From: Nesterenkonia sp. PF2B19
GTDB taxonomy: Bacteria > Actinomycetota > Actinomycetes > Actinomycetales > Micrococcaceae
Reading direction: 5' to 3'
NCBI RefSeq assembly: GCF_001758425.2
Contig: NZ_MDSS02000010.1
Span: forward strand, 1-64,000
DNA length: 64,000 nt
Part shown: in pieces, positions 63,568-64,000 of the stretch
How positions within the stretch are numbered: the first letter of the stretch is position 1
Layout: each line of letters opens with the position of its first letter
Notes under the pieces: model-generated
Seen by the model: only the letters and a program-made list of their open reading frames with translations
Databases searched by the model: none
Told to the model about the DNA's origin: nothing
Position numbers and translations under genes: made by a program

Positions 63568-64000
63568 CGCGCCGGCTCCCTTCGGGGTCGTAGAGGACAT
63601 GTGAGGTGATCTCGACGTCGACCACGCGGTCCCGCACCGGGACCTGCGCGATCTCGCCGATGAGATTCCTGCCGTCATCCACCAGGGCCAGCCCGAAGGG
63701 ACGGCCCAGAGCGGCCGAGAGGTAGGAGGAGGTCACGTGACCGATCATCGGCACAGGACCCTGATCAGGCGTGATCGACGTTCCGCGGGCGACGAGCTGT
63801 GCGCCTTCCTCGAGGCGGGTGGCGCCGTCGACAGGCAGCACCCCCACGAGCTGCCGACGGTCGGAACGGGCTGTGTCAGGCCGCGAGAGTGACCGTTTGC
63901 CCACGAAGTCCTTGACCTTGGAGACCGCCCAACCCATTCCCGCATCATCCGGGGTGACGGTGCCGTCGGTGTCCTGTCCGACGATGATCAGGCCCTTCTC
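63560..64000 (-). CDS. soxA: Sarcosine oxidase alpha subunit, C-terminal part
   Basis: The last 146 residues of the large subunit, cut by the right edge. [19 protein letters not shown] and [20 protein letters not shown], then [20 protein letters not shown], belong to the C-terminal GcvT-like domain that takes the one-carbon unit to THF. The complex oxidises sarcosine to glycine with transfer to 5,10-methylene-THF. It is coupled to soxG by an overlap; soxB and soxD are expected upstream outside the window. It completes the path from creatine. Confidence 0.93.
   Translation of the reverse strand, partial: EKGLIIVGQDTDGTVTPDDAGMGWAVSKVKDFVGKRSLSRPDTARSDRRQLVGVLPVDGATRLEEGAQLVARGTSITPDQGPVPMIGHVTSSYLSAALGRPFGLALVDDGRNLIGEIAQVPVRDRVVDVEITSHVLYDPEGSRRDG

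Overview
The window is high-GC DNA from an actinobacterium. Dense overlapping genes, LacI/GH/ABC sugar loci without their own ATPase, MHS-type transport and Tat/lipoprotein signals with RR motifs all fit Micrococcales, and the acidic secreted proteins hint at a salt-tolerant member such as a Nesterenkonia-like organism. The genus is inference only. No rRNA, tRNA, CRISPR array, insertion sequence or phage gene was seen. The whole window reads as catabolic gene islands.

Region 1 (1-22.6 kb) is a pectin/plant-polysaccharide locus. On the minus strand it has a solute-binding lipoprotein, two ABC permeases and the start of a GH95-like glycosidase. On the plus strand it has a secreted PL1-PL1-CE8 protein (two pectate lyase domains plus a pectin methylesterase domain). 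The same perfect 16-bp LacI-type palindrome lies in front of both units. After a TetR/MMPL pair comes a second permease pair with a Gfo/Idh/MocA oxidoreductase and an SDR enzyme but no binding protein, then an enolase-superfamily dehydratase with glycerate kinase, an FMN reductase, a pirin and a LacI regulator.

Region 2 (22.6-29.2 kb) has a sugar MFS transporter, an alpha-L-rhamnosidase-like GH78, an Ohr/OsmC peroxidase, galactokinase and a GNAT acetyltransferase. Region 3 (29.2-41.6 kb) is an acyl-CoA catabolic island: two glutaryl-CoA-dehydrogenase-like ACADs, a family III CoA-transferase, a thioesterase, a LysR regulator, 3-hydroxyacyl-CoA dehydrogenase, enoyl-CoA hydratase, a TAXI-type TRAP transporter and an AMP-dependent acyl-CoA ligase.

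Region 4 (42-53.6 kb) is a hexuronate module: DctPQM TRAP transporter, secreted GH3 lipoprotein, LacI regulator and a uxaC-uxuB-manD-gntK operon. A 24-bp composite operator recurs three times, before dctP, the GH3 gene and uxaC, so these look like one regulon. Region 5 (53.6-57.6 kb) is an M20 amidohydrolase operon with two small multi-span membrane proteins (one resembling DUF5058) and a divergent tandem-Lrp regulator. Region 6 (57.7-64 kb) is a creatine module: creatinase, IclR regulator, MHS transporter, then purU and sarcosine oxidase gamma and alpha subunits on the other strand. Inverted repeats of the form CGCAAC-N3-GTTGCG sit before both creatinase and the transporter.

Ten apparent single-base indels and one in-frame stop interrupt otherwise well-conserved genes. 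Their density and position next to short homopolymers point to sequencing errors more than gene decay, so the affected genes are described with the frame restored.
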